In this document: positions 51,119 to 63,050 of the stretch, piece after piece
Position numbering within the stretch: position 1 is the first letter of the stretch
Layout: every line of letters starts with the position of its first letter
NCBI RefSeq assembly: GCF_001941965.1
Contig: NZ_MKZO01000073.1
Location: 1 to 64,000 of the forward strand
Length of the DNA stretch: 64,000 nucleotides
From: Pseudomonas putida
Lineage (GTDB): Bacteria; Pseudomonadota; Gammaproteobacteria; Pseudomonadales; Pseudomonadaceae
Direction of reading: 5' to 3'
The notes under the pieces: model-generated
Database searches by the model: none
The model's input: the letters and a program-made list of their open reading frames with translations, nothing else
What the model was told of the DNA's origin: nothing
Position numbers and translations under genes: made by a program

Positions 51119-54100
51119 GTGGACAGAAGAACCGCCAAGAAGACCTTTACCGCTCGTTTTGCTCCATTGCCCCTTGCCGTCAGCATGGCAGCCGCAGGGG
51201 TAGCTACCGGTTTCTTCAGCCCACAGGCACAGGCGCTGTGCTCAACGGTTGGCTCCACCATTAGCTGTACGGGCGTGACTGTCGGCCTGGTCAGCTCGAC
51301 CAGCAACCTGACGGTCAACGTGCAGAATGGTGCACAGATCTATACGGGCGTCGTTGACCCGATCAACGCGATCTCCCTCACCGGCACCGGCATCACCGTC
51401 AACAACGCCGGGCGCATCGATCCTGCGCTGCTCCCGGGCCTGGTCTCCCTGGCGTCCGGCCTGAGCCTCTCCAACGCCGCCGGTAGCACGATAACGGTCA
51501 ATAACCTTTCCACTGGCGAGATCATGGGCACCTCGACCCTGCTCGGCGCCAACCTGCTGAATCTCGGCGGTGTCGGTCTGGTGGTGCAGAACGGGGCGGG
51601 GGGCACCACGACAATCGGTAACAGCGGCCTCATCAGCGGCACTCCCTTGCTGGGGGCGGCGGTCCTCGCCGAGGACATCCCGGTGATCGCGCTCCGTGGT
51701 GGCGCGCGTAACGTCCTGACCAACAATGCGACGGGCATCATCACGGGCCGGGTGGCCATGCAGGCCTCTACGTCAGGTAACGTCTTCACCAACGCCGGTA
51801 CGGTCACCGGGAGTATCAACCTGGGGACGGGCACTGCGGGCGTATCCGGGGCCAACACCTTCAACGCCGTGACCGGCTCCCTGGTCAGCGCCGGTGCGGG
51901 TGTCGGGATCGACCTTGGGGTACTCGGTGGCCTCGGTATCGCCTACGTCGGGGCTGGCATCGTCAACGGCGGCCTGATCAACAACGGCAACACCCTGAAC
52001 CTGATGAACGCCATCGGTGGCGGCTCCGGCATCAACGGCACCGGTACCATCAACGGTACCCAATACGTCAACTTCAACAACCTCGTTGTCTCCAGCGGCA
52101 CCTGGACGATGACCAACCAGTTGTTCAAGTCCGGTACCACCAGCCCGAGCGTCAACCTGAACGGCGGCCGGTTGCGCGTCGACTCCAACGCCCTGCTCGG
52201 CGTGTCCTCGCTCACGTCCAACGGCGGCTCCCTGGGCAACGCCAGCGGCACCAACTCTACGGTCAGCAGCAACATCACCCTCGCGGGCAACCTGACGGTG
52301 GACAGCGACCTGGGCCTGACCCTCAACGGCGTCGTGAGCGGCGCCGGCACCTTGATCAAGACCGGCACCGGCACCCTGACCCTCAATGGCAACAACACCC
52401 TGACCAGCGGCACCACCCTGACCGCCGGTACCCTGTCCCTGGGCAACGCCTCGGGCCTCGGTGTCGGCAGCAACACCCTGAACGTCACCGGTGCCAGTAC
52501 CCTGAGCAGTACCTCGGCGATGACCGTCGCCAATGGTATCTTGCTCAACGGCGCCAACCTGACCGTCAACAGTACCTCGGCCCTGAACCTGAGCGGTGCG
52601 ATCAACGGCACCGGTTCGCTGACCAAGACCGGCAGCGCCGACCTGACGCTGAGCGGCGCCAACAACTTCGGCGGCGGCCTCAACATCAACGCCGGCAAGC
52701 TGATCCTGGCCAATGCCGGGGCCACCGGCGCGGGCACTATCACCGCGGGGATCGCCGGTGGCGAGCTGGACACTTCCAGCGCCCAGACCCTGACCAACCT
52801 GGTCCAGCTCAACGGCAACCTGACCCTGACGGGCAGCAACAACCTGACCCTCAACGGGAAAATCTCCGGCAGCGGCGGCCTGATCAAGAACGGCACCAAC
52901 ACCCTGACCCTGACCGGCGCCAACGACTTCACCGGCAACTCGATCCTCGCCGGCGGCACCCTGGTATTGACCAACAACGCCGCCCTGGGCCTCGGCCAAC
53001 TGACCCTGAACGCCAACTCCAGCCTGCTGGCCGACGGCCTCAACGTCGGCAACGCCATCAACCTGGGCACCCGCGCCCTGACCCTGACCAACACCGCTGC
53101 CACTACGCTCAGCGGTGCGCTCTCCGGCACCGGTCAAGTGATCAAGAGCGGAACCGGCGACCTGACCCTGAGCGGCAACAGCAACTTCGCCGGGGTCGTG
53201 CAGTTGACCAACGGCAAGCTGATCATCGGCAGCAACTCCGCGCTGGGTATCGGCAGCCTGGCGGCGGGCGCCAACACCGTTCTCGACAGCGACGCTGCGC
53301 GCACCCTCGCCGTCAACGCGATCAACATTGCGAGCAACCTGACCATCGCCGGCAGCAACGACCTGGCGCTGAACGGCCAGATCGCCGGCAACGGCACCGT
53401 GACCAAGAACGGCTCGGCGAGCCTGACGCTGGGTGGACCCAACGTCTATGTCGGCAACACCCTGCTCAACGCCGGCACCCTGATCCTCGGCTCCCCCACG
53501 GCGCTGGGCAACCCCAACAACCTGCTGGTGGCCAGCGCCGGCACCACGCTGGATGCCAACACCGCGGTCTCCATCGCCAACGGCATCACCCTGGGCGCCG
53601 GCGGCAACCTGACCATCGGCGGCACCTCCGCCCTGGGCATCAACGGCACCATCAGCGGAGCCGCAGGCGCGGGCCTGGTGAAGAACGGCACCGCCGACCT
53701 GATCCTCAACGGCAGCAACACCTACACCGGCGATACCCTGCTCAATGCCGGTCGCCTGGTCGTCGGCCACGCCAACGCGCTGGGGCAGAGCGCCCTGATT
53801 GCCGCAGCGGGCAGCACCCTGGACTCCAACGCGTCGATCAACCTGGCCAATGCCATCACCCTCAATGGTGCCGTCAACGTCGGCGGGACCTCCAACCTGA
53901 CCCTCAGCGGCCTGATCAGCGGCGGTACCCTGGTCAAGGTCGGCGGGACCAACCTGACCCTGACCGGCGTCAACACCTACAGCGATACCACCCTGCTCGG
54001 TGGTGTCCTGGCCCTGACCAATGCCGGCGCCATCGGCAGCGGCGATATCACCGTCGGCGGTGCATCGACCCTGGCCGGTACCGTTCCGCTGACCCTGGCC

Positions 54101-56959
54101 AACAATATCCACCTGAATTCCGCCTTGGCCACGCCGGTCGGCGGTACCAATGCCCTGACGCTCAACGGCGTCATCGACGGCGCCGGCAGCCTGAGCAAGT
54201 CCGGCAGCGGCACCCTGACCCTGAATGGCGTCAACAACTACAGCGGCGGCACCGCGCTGGTAGCTGGCACCCTGTTGCTGGGCAATGGCAGCGCGCTCGG
54301 CACCGGTACCCTGAGCACCGCCGGTGGCACCACCCTCGACACCGCCAGCGCGATGACCCTCGGCAACGCCCTGAGCGTCACCGGCCAACTGAACCTGACC
54401 GGCAACAACGCCCTGACCCTGACCGGCAACATCACCGGCTCCGGTGGCCTGAACAAGAACGGCGCCAGCGCCCTGACCCTGAGCGGCGTGGGCAGCAACT
54501 ACTCCGGGCAGACCAACCTCAATGCTGGCACCCTGATCCTCGGCAGCAACAACGCCCTCGGCACCAGCGTGCTGAATGCCGCCGGTGGCACCGTGCTGGA
54601 CGCCACCACCGGGGCGAATGCCTCCAACCAGATCAACCTGGCCGGCAACCTCGCCATCGGCGGCAGTGCCGACCTCGGCCTGAGCGGCCTGGTCACCGGC
54701 ACCGGCAGCCTGACCAAGAACGGCGCCAGTGTCCTGGGCCTGAGTGGCAACAACACCTTCCAGGGCGGCGTCGTGCTCAATGCCGGCGGCCTGGTGGTGG
54801 GCAGCAACACTGCCCTGGGCCTTGGCACCCTGACCGTAGCCGGCGCTTCGATACTCGACAGCAGTGCCTCGATCATTCTTGCCAACCAGGTCGCCCTCAA
54901 CAGCGACCTGACCATCGGCGGCAGCAACAACCTGGGGCTGAGCGGCACCCTCACCGGCACCGGCAACCTGATCAAGAACGGCGCGGGCAACCTGCTGCTG
55001 AACGGCACCAACACCGGCTTCACCGGCAATACCACACTCAACGCCGGTCGTATCGTGGTCGGCACCAACAGCGCCCTGGGTTCGGGCACCGTGACTGCGG
55101 CCGACGGCACTGCGCTTGATGCGGCGGGTGCGGTCAACCTCGCCAATGCGATCACCGTCAATGGCGCGTTGTCCCTGGGCGGCACCGGCAACCTCGGCCT
55201 GACCGGCGCCATCACCGGCGCCGGCAGCCTGGTCAAGACCGGCAACGCCACCCTGACCCTGTCCGGCAACAACAACTACGCCGGCGGCACCACGCTCAAC
55301 GCCGGTGCCCTGAACATCGGCAGCGCCACCGCCATCGGCGCGGGCGACCTGACCGTCGGCGGCGCAGCCAGCCTGACCACCACGGGCGCGCAGAGTCTCG
55401 CCAACGCGGTGCACCTGAATGCCGGCCTGATCCTGCCGGGTAGTGCCAACCTGACCCTCAACGGTGTAATCGACGGTATCGGCGGCCTGACCAAGACCGG
55501 CACCGGCAGCGTCACCCTCAACGGCGCCAACACCTACGGCGGCGGCACCCTGCTGTCCGGTGGCACCCTGGTGGCAGGGTCGAACACTGCCTTTGGCAGC
55601 GGCACACTGACCGCGAATGCTGGCACTTCGTTGGACGCCAACAAAGCCGTGAGCCTGGCCAACGCCGTGGCCCTGACCGGCAACGTCAACGTCCTGGGCA
55701 GCAGCGACCTGGCCCTGACCGGCGACATCGCCGGCGCTGGTGGCCTGACCAAGACCGGCAGCGCCAAGCTGACCCTCTCCGGCAACAACACCTTCACCGG
55801 CCCGGTCAACCTCAGCGGCGGCACCCTGAGCGTGGGCAGCAACACCGCCCTCGGCCTCGGCGCGCTGAATGCCAGCGGCAATGCGATCCTCCAGGCCGCC
55901 ACTGCCGCCAGCCTCAACAACCTGATCAACCTCAACGGTGGCCTGGTCCTGGGCGGCAGCGCCGCGCTGTCGCTGAACGGCCTGATCACTGGCACCGGTG
56001 GCCTGACCAAGCAAGGCACCTCGACCGTCACCCTGAACAGCGCCAACACCTACACCGGCGGCACCACCCTGGCCAACGGCACCCTGGTGCTCGGCAACAG
56101 CCTGGCCCTGGGCAACGGTGCAGTGACCGTGACCGGCCCTGGCACCCTCGACAGCCTCACCGCGATCAACCTGGGCAACAACATCACCCTGAACGGTGCC
56201 CTGAGCATGGGCGGCACTGCCGACCAGACCCTCAGCGGCGTGATCAGCGGTGCCGGCAGCCTGACCTCCAATGGGCAGAGCAACCTGACCCTCACCGGGG
56301 TCAACACCTACACCGGCGGTACCACCCTTAGCGCCGGTACCCTGACCCTCGGCAATGCCGGCGCCATCGGCAGCGGTCGCCTGAGCGTCACCGGTGCGTC
56401 GAGCCTGAACACCAACTCGGCGTTCGCCCTGGCCAACGCCATCACCCTCGGGGCCGGCCTGAACCTCACCGGCCACAGCGACCTGACCCTCAATGGCGTC
56501 ATCGACGGCGCTGCCGGCCTGACCAAGAGCGGTGCGGGCAACCTGACCCTGAACGGCGTCAACACCTATGTCGGCGGTACCACGCTGGCGGGCGGCACCC
56601 TGACCCTCGGCAACGGCAGCGCCCTGGGCAACGGCGCCCTGAGCGTGACCGGCGCGGCGACCCTGGACAACAGCGCGGCCTTCGCCCTGGGCAATGCCAT
56701 CGCCCTCGGCGCCGACCTGACCCTGGCCGGCACCAACGCCCTCAACCTGGGCGGGGTGATCAGCGGGACCGGCGGCCTGGTCAAGACCGGCGCGGCCGAC
56801 CTGATCCTCGCTGGCGCCAACACCTTCAGCGGCGCGGTGGACATTCTCTCCGGCAGCCTGACCACCCTGAACACCGGCTCCCTGGGCAATACCTCGGGCG
56901 TCAACGTCGCCACCGGCGCGCTCTCAACCTCGGTGCCAGTTCCGCCATCGGCGGCCTGA
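51119..56959 (+). CDS. Giant autotransporter adhesin, part before the frameshift
   Basis: GTG 51119 has AAGGAG exactly 6 nt upstream. A signal peptide (PLPLAVSMAAAGVATGFF, cleaved near AQA-LCSTVG) follows a long basic N-region, as in many type V secreted proteins. After a Gly/Asn/Ser-rich head comes a run of about 86-residue beta-strand repeats with text such as GGTTLNAGTLILGSNNALG, LTVAGASILDSSASI and GSLTKNGASVLTLSGNNT-like units (autotransporter-associated beta strand repeats). This frame ends at 56959 after VNVATGALSTSVPVPPSAA. The tail is out of phase: the correct text continues in another frame from 56923, so a single base is missing near 56921. Confidence 0.9.
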   Translation: MDRRTAKKTFTARFAPLPLAVSMAAAGVATGFFSPQAQALCSTVGSTISCTGVTVGLVSSTSNLTVNVQNGAQIYTGVVDPINAISLTGTGITVNNAGRIDPALLPGLVSLASGLSLSNAAGSTITVNNLSTGEIMGTSTLLGANLLNLGGVGLVVQNGAGGTTTIGNSGLISGTPLLGAAVLAEDIPVIALRGGARNVLTNNATGIITGRVAMQASTSGNVFTNAGTVTGSINLGTGTAGVSGANTFNAVTGSLVSAGAGVGIDLGVLGGLGIAYVGAGIVNGGLINNGNTLNLMNAIGGGSGINGTGTINGTQYVNFNNLVVSSGTWTMTNQLFKSGTTSPSVNLNGGRLRVDSNALLGVSSLTSNGGSLGNASGTNSTVSSNITLAGNLTVDSDLGLTLNGVVSGAGTLIKTGTGTLTLNGNNTLTSGTTLTAGTLSLGNASGLGVGSNTLNVTGASTLSSTSAMTVANGILLNGANLTVNSTSALNLSGAINGTGSLTKTGSADLTLSGANNFGGGLNINAGKLILANAGATGAGTITAGIAGGELDTSSAQTLTNLVQLNGNLTLTGSNNLTLNGKISGSGGLIKNGTNTLTLTGANDFTGNSILAGGTLVLTNNAALGLGQLTLNANSSLLADGLNVGNAINLGTRALTLTNTAATTLSGALSGTGQVIKSGTGDLTLSGNSNFAGVVQLTNGKLIIGSNSALGIGSLAAGANTVLDSDAARTLAVNAINIASNLTIAGSNDLALNGQIAGNGTVTKNGSASLTLGGPNVYVGNTLLNAGTLILGSPTALGNPNNLLVASAGTTLDANTAVSIANGITLGAGGNLTIGGTSALGINGTISGAAGAGLVKNGTADLILNGSNTYTGDTLLNAGRLVVGHANALGQSALIAAAGSTLDSNASINLANAITLNGAVNVGGTSNLTLSGLISGGTLVKVGGTNLTLTGVNTYSDTTLLGGVLALTNAGAIGSGDITVGGASTLAGTVPLTLANNIHLNSALATPVGGTNALTLNGVIDGAGSLSKSGSGTLTLNGVNNYSGGTALVAGTLLLGNGSALGTGTLSTAGGTTLDTASAMTLGNALSVTGQLNLTGNNALTLTGNITGSGGLNKNGASALTLSGVGSNYSGQTNLNAGTLILGSNNALGTSVLNAAGGTVLDATTGANASNQINLAGNLAIGGSADLGLSGLVTGTGSLTKNGASVLGLSGNNTFQGGVVLNAGGLVVGSNTALGLGTLTVAGASILDSSASIILANQVALNSDLTIGGSNNLGLSGTLTGTGNLIKNGAGNLLLNGTNTGFTGNTTLNAGRIVVGTNSALGSGTVTAADGTALDAAGAVNLANAITVNGALSLGGTGNLGLTGAITGAGSLVKTGNATLTLSGNNNYAGGTTLNAGALNIGSATAIGAGDLTVGGAASLTTTGAQSLANAVHLNAGLILPGSANLTLNGVIDGIGGLTKTGTGSVTLNGANTYGGGTLLSGGTLVAGSNTAFGSGTLTANAGTSLDANKAVSLANAVALTGNVNVLGSSDLALTGDIAGAGGLTKTGSAKLTLSGNNTFTGPVNLSGGTLSVGSNTALGLGALNASGNAILQAATAASLNNLINLNGGLVLGGSAALSLNGLITGTGGLTKQGTSTVTLNSANTYTGGTTLANGTLVLGNSLALGNGAVTVTGPGTLDSLTAINLGNNITLNGALSMGGTADQTLSGVISGAGSLTSNGQSNLTLTGVNTYTGGTTLSAGTLTLGNAGAIGSGRLSVTGASSLNTNSAFALANAITLGAGLNLTGHSDLTLNGVIDGAAGLTKSGAGNLTLNGVNTYVGGTTLAGGTLTLGNGSALGNGALSVTGAATLDNSAAFALGNAIALGADLTLAGTNALNLGGVISGTGGLVKTGAADLILAGANTFSGAVDILSGSLTTLNTGSLGNTSGVNVATGALSTSVPVPPSAA

Positions 56960-59900
56960 ACGGCGGCGGTGCGGTCGCCCTGGGCAACAACACCAGCCTG
57001 AGCGTCGGCGGCAGCAACCTCAGCAGCCTGTTCAACGGCGTGATCTCCGGCAACGGCAGCCTGGTCAAGGCCGGCAGCGGCAGCCTGACCCTGGCGGGTA
57101 GCAACACCTACACCGGCAACACCCAGGTCAACGGCGGCACGCTGAATGTCAGCGGCGCCCTGGCCGGCGGCCAGGTCCAGGTGAATACCGGCGCGACCCT
57201 GACCGGCGGCGGCTCCATCGCCGGTCCGGTGAACATCGCCGACGGCGGCCACCTGGCGCTGAACAGCGGCTTCAAGCTCAGCACCGGTGCACTGACCCTC
57301 AATGGCAACTCGAACCTCGACGTCGGCCTCGGCTCGCCGTCTACCGGCGGCAATGCGCTGCTCGCCGTGGGCGGCAACCTGACCCTCGACGGCAACCTGA
57401 ATGTCAGCGATATCGGCGGCTTCGGCGCCGGTATCTACCGTCTGATCGACTACACCGGGGCCCTGACCGACAACGGTCTGGTGATCGGCTCCGTACCGGG
57501 CAGCGTCCAGCCGAGCGACCTGCAAGTGCAGACCGCGATCGGCGCGCAGGTCAACCTGCTGGTCGGCGGCGCCAACGGCAGCGTGCTGTTCTGGGATGGC
57601 AGCAGCACCGTCAGCGACGGCGTGATCCAGGGCGGCAGCGGCACCTGGGATGCGACCACCACCAACTGGACCACGGTCAACGGCACCGGCAACCGTGACT
57701 GGAGCAGCAACTTCGCGGTGTTCCAGACCCCGGCTGGCAGCGTCACCGTCAATGGCACCCAGGCGATCACCGGTCTGCAGTTCACCGTGGACGGCTATGT
57801 GCTCAACGGTCCTGGCGCCCTGGAACTGGTCAACAACGGCAACGGCACCGCGACCTTCCGGGTCGATCCGAATGCCACCGCGACCCTCAACCTCGGCCTG
57901 AGCGGCAGCGGCACGCTGAACAAGGTGGACAGCGGCACCCTGGTGCTCAACGGCGCCAACAGCTACACCGGCGGCACCGTGCTCAATGGCGGCACCCTGG
58001 TGCTCGGCAACAACGCGGCATTGGGTAACGGTACCCTGGTCACTGCGGCCAACACCACCCTGGACAGCAACACCGCCATCACCCTGGGCAACAATATCGG
58101 CACCTTCGGCGCCCTCAACCTGACCGGCAGCAATGCCCTGACCCTCAACGGTCTGGTCACCGGTGGCGGCAGCCTGGTCAAGAACGGCACCGGCACCCTG
58201 ACCCTGAATGGCGCCAACGCCTACGTCGGCGGCACCACCATCAACAGTGGCGCGCTGGTCCTGGGCAACGACAGCGCCCTCGGCACGGGTGCCCTGCATG
58301 TGGCAGGCACCGGCATCACCCTGGACAACACCCCGGCACTGTCCCTGGCCAACGCCATCGACCTGGGCAACAGCCTGACCCTGCTGGGCACCAGCGACCT
58401 CGCCTTGAACGGCGTAGTCAGCGGCGCTGGGAGCCTGGTCAAGAATGGTCTGGGCAACCTGACCCTGGGTGGCCTCAACACCTACTCCGGTGGCACCACC
58501 TTGGCCGCCGGCAGCCTGACCGTCACCAATGGCGCGGCACTGGGTAGCGGCGCGCTGAACGTCACCGGCGCTTCCAGCCTGAACAACAGCGGCGCGGTGA
58601 CCCTGGGCAACAACGTCAACCTTGGCGCCGACCTGACCCTGCCAGGCACCGCCAGCCTGACCCTGAACGGTGTGCTCGCCGGTACCGGCGGCCTGAACAA
58701 GACCGGCTCCGGCACGCTCACCCTCAACGGCGCCAATACCTACGGGGGCGCTACCAGCCTTGCCGGTGGCACGCTGGTGGTCGGCAACAACACCGCGCTG
58801 GGCACCAGTCACCTGACGGCTGCGGACGGCACCGCGTTCGACAGCAGCACAGCCCTCAGCCTGGCCAACGGCATCACCCTGCTGGGCGGCCTGAACGTCA
58901 TCGGCAGCAACAACCTGACCCTGAGCGGTGTCATCGATGGCGCTGGCGGCCTGACCAAGAACGGCGCCGGTGTCCTGACCCTGACCGGCAACAACGGCAA
59001 CACCGGCGACACCACCCTGAACGGCGGCACCCTGGTGGTCGGCAGCGACACCGCGCTGGGCGCCGGTGCCCTGAACACCGCCGATGGCGTGACCCTGGGC
59101 ACCCTCGGCACGACGTCGCTGGTCAACGCGCTGAACCTGGGCGGCAACCTCAACCTGATCGGCAATTCCGACCTGACCCTGGCCGGCCTGGTCAGCGGCG
59201 CAGGCGGCCTGACCAAGAACGGCAATGGCAACCTGACCCTGCTCGGTGTCAACACCTACACCGGGCCGACCAACCTGAACGGCGGCACCCTGACTATCGG
59301 CAACGATGCCGCCATCGGCACTGGCGCCCTGAATGTCGGCGCCGCCTCCAACCTGGCCGGCACCAGCACCTTCAGCCTGGCCAACACCATCAACCTCGGT
59401 GCGCTGCTGACCCTCGGTGACAACAACGACATCACCCTGAACGGCAACGTGGCCGGTACCGGCGCACTGCTCAAGGGCGGCGCGGGCACCCTGACCCTGA
59501 ATGGCGCCAACAGCTACAGCGGTGGCACCACCCTGGCCAATGGCAGCCTGCTGGTCGGCAACAACGCGGCGCTGGGCAGTGGCACGCTGAACATCACCGG
59601 GGCCGGGACCTTCCTCGACGCGGCCAACAACACCGGCGTGGCCATTGCCAACGCCATCGCCCTGGGTGCGAACACCCTGACCTATACCGGCAGTAACGCA
59701 CTGGCCCTGAATGGCAACATCAGCGGCACCGGCAGCCTGCTCAAGAGCGGCCTGGCCACGCTGACCCTGGGTGGCAACAACACCTTCAGCGGTGGCGTGC
59801 GCCTGAACGCCGGGGTCCTGGTTCTGGCCTCGGCCACCGGCCTGGGCAGCGGCGCCCTGACCGCAGCGGGCGGCTTGCTCAACAACACCGTCAGCGCCAG

Positions 59901-62900
59901 CCTGAACAACGCCGTGCACCTGCTCGGCACCCTGACCCTGACCGGCGCCCAGAGCCTGGCGCTCAACGGCGTGATCGACGGCAGCGCCAACCTGGCCAAG
60001 ACCGGCATCGGCAACCTGCTCCTGACCGGCAACAACACCTACACCGGCAACACCTTCCTGCTCGGCGGCACCACCACCGTCGGCAGCAACACCGCCTTCG
60101 GTACCGGCAACATCACCACCGGCAGTGCTGGCCTGGATAGCTCCACCGCGGTGGCCCTGGCCAACAACTTCAGCGTGCTCGGAACCCTGGTCATCGGCGG
60201 TACTTCCGACCTGACCCTGAACGGCGCGCTGACTGGCGCAGGCGGCAGCCTGATCAAGAACGGCGCGGGTACCCTGACCCTGAACGGCAGCAACAACTTC
60301 GCCGCCGGCGTCACGCTCAATGCCGGTACCCTGGCCGTGGGCCAGAATGGCTCGCTGGGCTCGGGCAACCTGACCGTCGCCGGATCGTCCACCCTGGTGG
60401 CGGCCAACAACGGCGTGGCCCTGACCAACGGCATCCAGACGGACAGCCGCCTGACCGTCGGTGGCGCCAACAACCTGACCCTGAACAGTGTCATCAGCGG
60501 CAACGGCAGCCTGATCAAGACCGGCACCAGCACCCTGACCCTGACCGGCGCCAACACCTACAACAACGGCACCACCCTCAACGGCGGCGTTGTGGTGGTC
60601 GGCAACAACAGCGCCTTCGGTACCGGTTCGGTGGTTGCCAACGCCGGCAACACCGCGACCACCGTGCGCAACACCGTGCTTCGCACCCTCAGCAACACCT
60701 TCGTGGTCGACGGCAACATGACCCTGGATACCCCTGCCGAGCTCCGGTTCACGGGCGCGCTCAATGGCAGCGGCACCCTGACCAAGACCGGCAGCAACGA
60801 AGTGCTGCTGCTCTCCGCCGGCAACTTCAACGGTGACATCGATGTACTGGCCGGTTACGTCACCGCAGTCGTTACCAATGCCCTCGGCGACCTGAGGTCC
60901 GCCAGCCTGGCGGCAGGGTCCGGGCTGACCGTCGATGGCAATATCAACATCGGCAGCCTGACCGGCCAAGGCGTCATGCGCATCACCAACGGCAATGTCA
61001 GCGTCGGTGGCAACAACCTCGATGGCGTGTTCGCCGGTACGGTGACCCAAAGCGGCGGCTTGAACAAGGTCGGCGCCGGGGTGCTGGAACTGACCGGCAC
61101 CAGCGACAACACCGGGCTCAACACCGTCAGCGCCGGTACCCTGAAAGTCACCGGCAGCCTGAGTGGCAGCGGCGGCCTGAACGTCGACCCCGGTGCAATC
61201 CTGACCGGTAGCGGCAGCATCGGCGGCACCACCACCATCGCCGACGGCGCCACCCTGGTGGGCTACAGCGGCCAGAAGCTGACCTTCGACAACCTGGTGC
61301 TCTCGCAGGCCAGCAACGTCGACTTCAACCTGGGCTCGTTGACCACCAGCGCTGATGCGCTGTTCAACGTGAACAGCGACCTGACCATGGCGGGTACCTT
61401 CAACATCGCCGACTTCGGTGGCCTGGGCAACGGTGTCTATCGCCTGTTCGATTACGGCGGCGTCCTGATCGACAACGGCATGACCTTCGGCGACCTGCCC
61501 ACGGGTGTGACGTACAGCGATCTGACCCTGCTCACGGGTACGAATAGCCAGGTCAACCTGATGGTGAGCTCCCCGAACCTGGTCATCCAGTTCTGGGATG
61601 GTGTCGATACCACCAGCAATGGCCTGGTCGAAGGCGGCAGCGGCGTGTGGGACAACACCACCGCCAACTGGGCCGAGTACGACGGCTTCGGCAACCTCGA
61701 CTGGCAGGGCCAGTTCGCGGTGTTCCAGGGTGCTACCGGCACCGTTACCGTGGACGGCCAGCAGAACATCAACGGCATGCAGTTCATGACCGACGGCTAC
61801 CAGTTGGTCTCCGGGACCAACGGCTCGCTGAACATCAGCAACCGTAACGGCTCCTACTTCGCCGTGCGGGTGGACAATGGCGTCACCGCCACCCTCGACC
61901 TGCCGCTGGAAGGCGACGGCATCCTGACCAAGCTGGACGTCGGCACCCTGGTGCTCAACGGCGTCAACAGCTACACCGGCGGCACCGCGCTGAACGGCGG
62001 CACCCTGGTGCTAGGCAATGACAGCGCCCTGGGCCAAGGTGCTCTGACCACCGCGGCCGGCACCACCCTGGACAGCAACCAGGCCGTGTCGATCGTCAAC
62101 GACGTTACCGTGAACGGTGCGCTCAACCTGGCCGGCAGCAACGACCTGACCCTCAACGGCGTGGTCGGCGGCAATGGCAGCCTGGTCAAGAACGGCAACG
62201 GCTTCCTGACCCTGAACAACGTCAACACCTTCCTTGGTGGTCTCAACCTGAATGCCGGTCGCCTGATCCTGGGCGCCAACGGAGCACTGGGCGCTGGCGC
62301 CCTGACCGCTGCCAACGGCACCTCGCTGGACAACTCCAGCGCGCTGACCCTGGGCAACACCGTCAACCTGGCCGGCAACCTGCTGCTCGTCGGCAACAAC
62401 GACCTGACCCTGAACGGTCCGGTCAACGGTGTCGGCAGTCTGACCAAGCAAGGCATCAGCACCCTGACCCTGAACGCCGTCAACGCCTTCACCGGCGGCA
62501 CGAACCTGGCGGCCGGCAAGCTGAAACTGGGCAATGCCGCCGCGTTGGGCAGCGGCGCCCTGACCGTGAGTGGTGCGTCCGAGCTGGACACCAGCAGCGC
62601 CATGAGCCTGGCCAACAACATGCTGCTGAACGCCGCCCTGACCCTCGACGGCACGACCGACCTGGCGCTGGATGGTGCGATTTCCGGCGGCGGTAGCCTG
62701 ATCAAGAACGGTCTGGGCAACCTGACCCTGAATGGCGTCAACGGCTTCGGCGGCGGCCTGACCCTGAACAGCGGCAACCTGACCCTGGGCAATGCGGGTG
62801 CGCTGGGTACTGGCCAACTGCGCGTTACCAGCAACTCGCGGCTGAGCAACACCAGCGCCATGGTGCTGGGCAACGATGTGGATATCAGCGGTACCCTGGC

Positions 62901-63050
62901 GATCGCCGGCAACAGCGACCTGACCCTGAACGGCGTACTCAGCGGCGTCGGCACCCTGGACAAGAACGGCCTGGCCACCCTGACCCTGGGCGGTACCAAC
63001 ACCTTCACCGGTATCTTCAACGTCCTGGCCGGTACCCTGAGAACCACCAG
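52290..63050 (+). repeat. Tandem 255-261 bp coding repeats
   Basis: Imperfect DNA repeats of about 258 bp, each encoding one or two beta strands with Gly-Thr turns and ending at an NTYTGGTTL-like junction. Junctions recur for example near 53976, 54237, 54498, 55275, 55533, 56049, 56307 and 56565, then 58217, 58481, 58736. Roughly 35-40 copies. Confidence 0.85.

Noticed and set aside
51773..56476. 1567-codon open frame on the minus strand under the autotransporter
   Set aside because: It and the similar frames at 56566-61050 and 62011-63927 are shadows: Gly/Asn/Thr/Leu-rich repeats with GC-rich third positions leave antisense frames open. No ribosome site, and composition (Val/Gly/Gln-Ala) is not protein-like.
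52290..63050. Regular repeats as a CRISPR or satellite array
   Set aside because: Units of about 258 bp are imperfect, translate in frame into beta-strand repeats and have no unique spacers.
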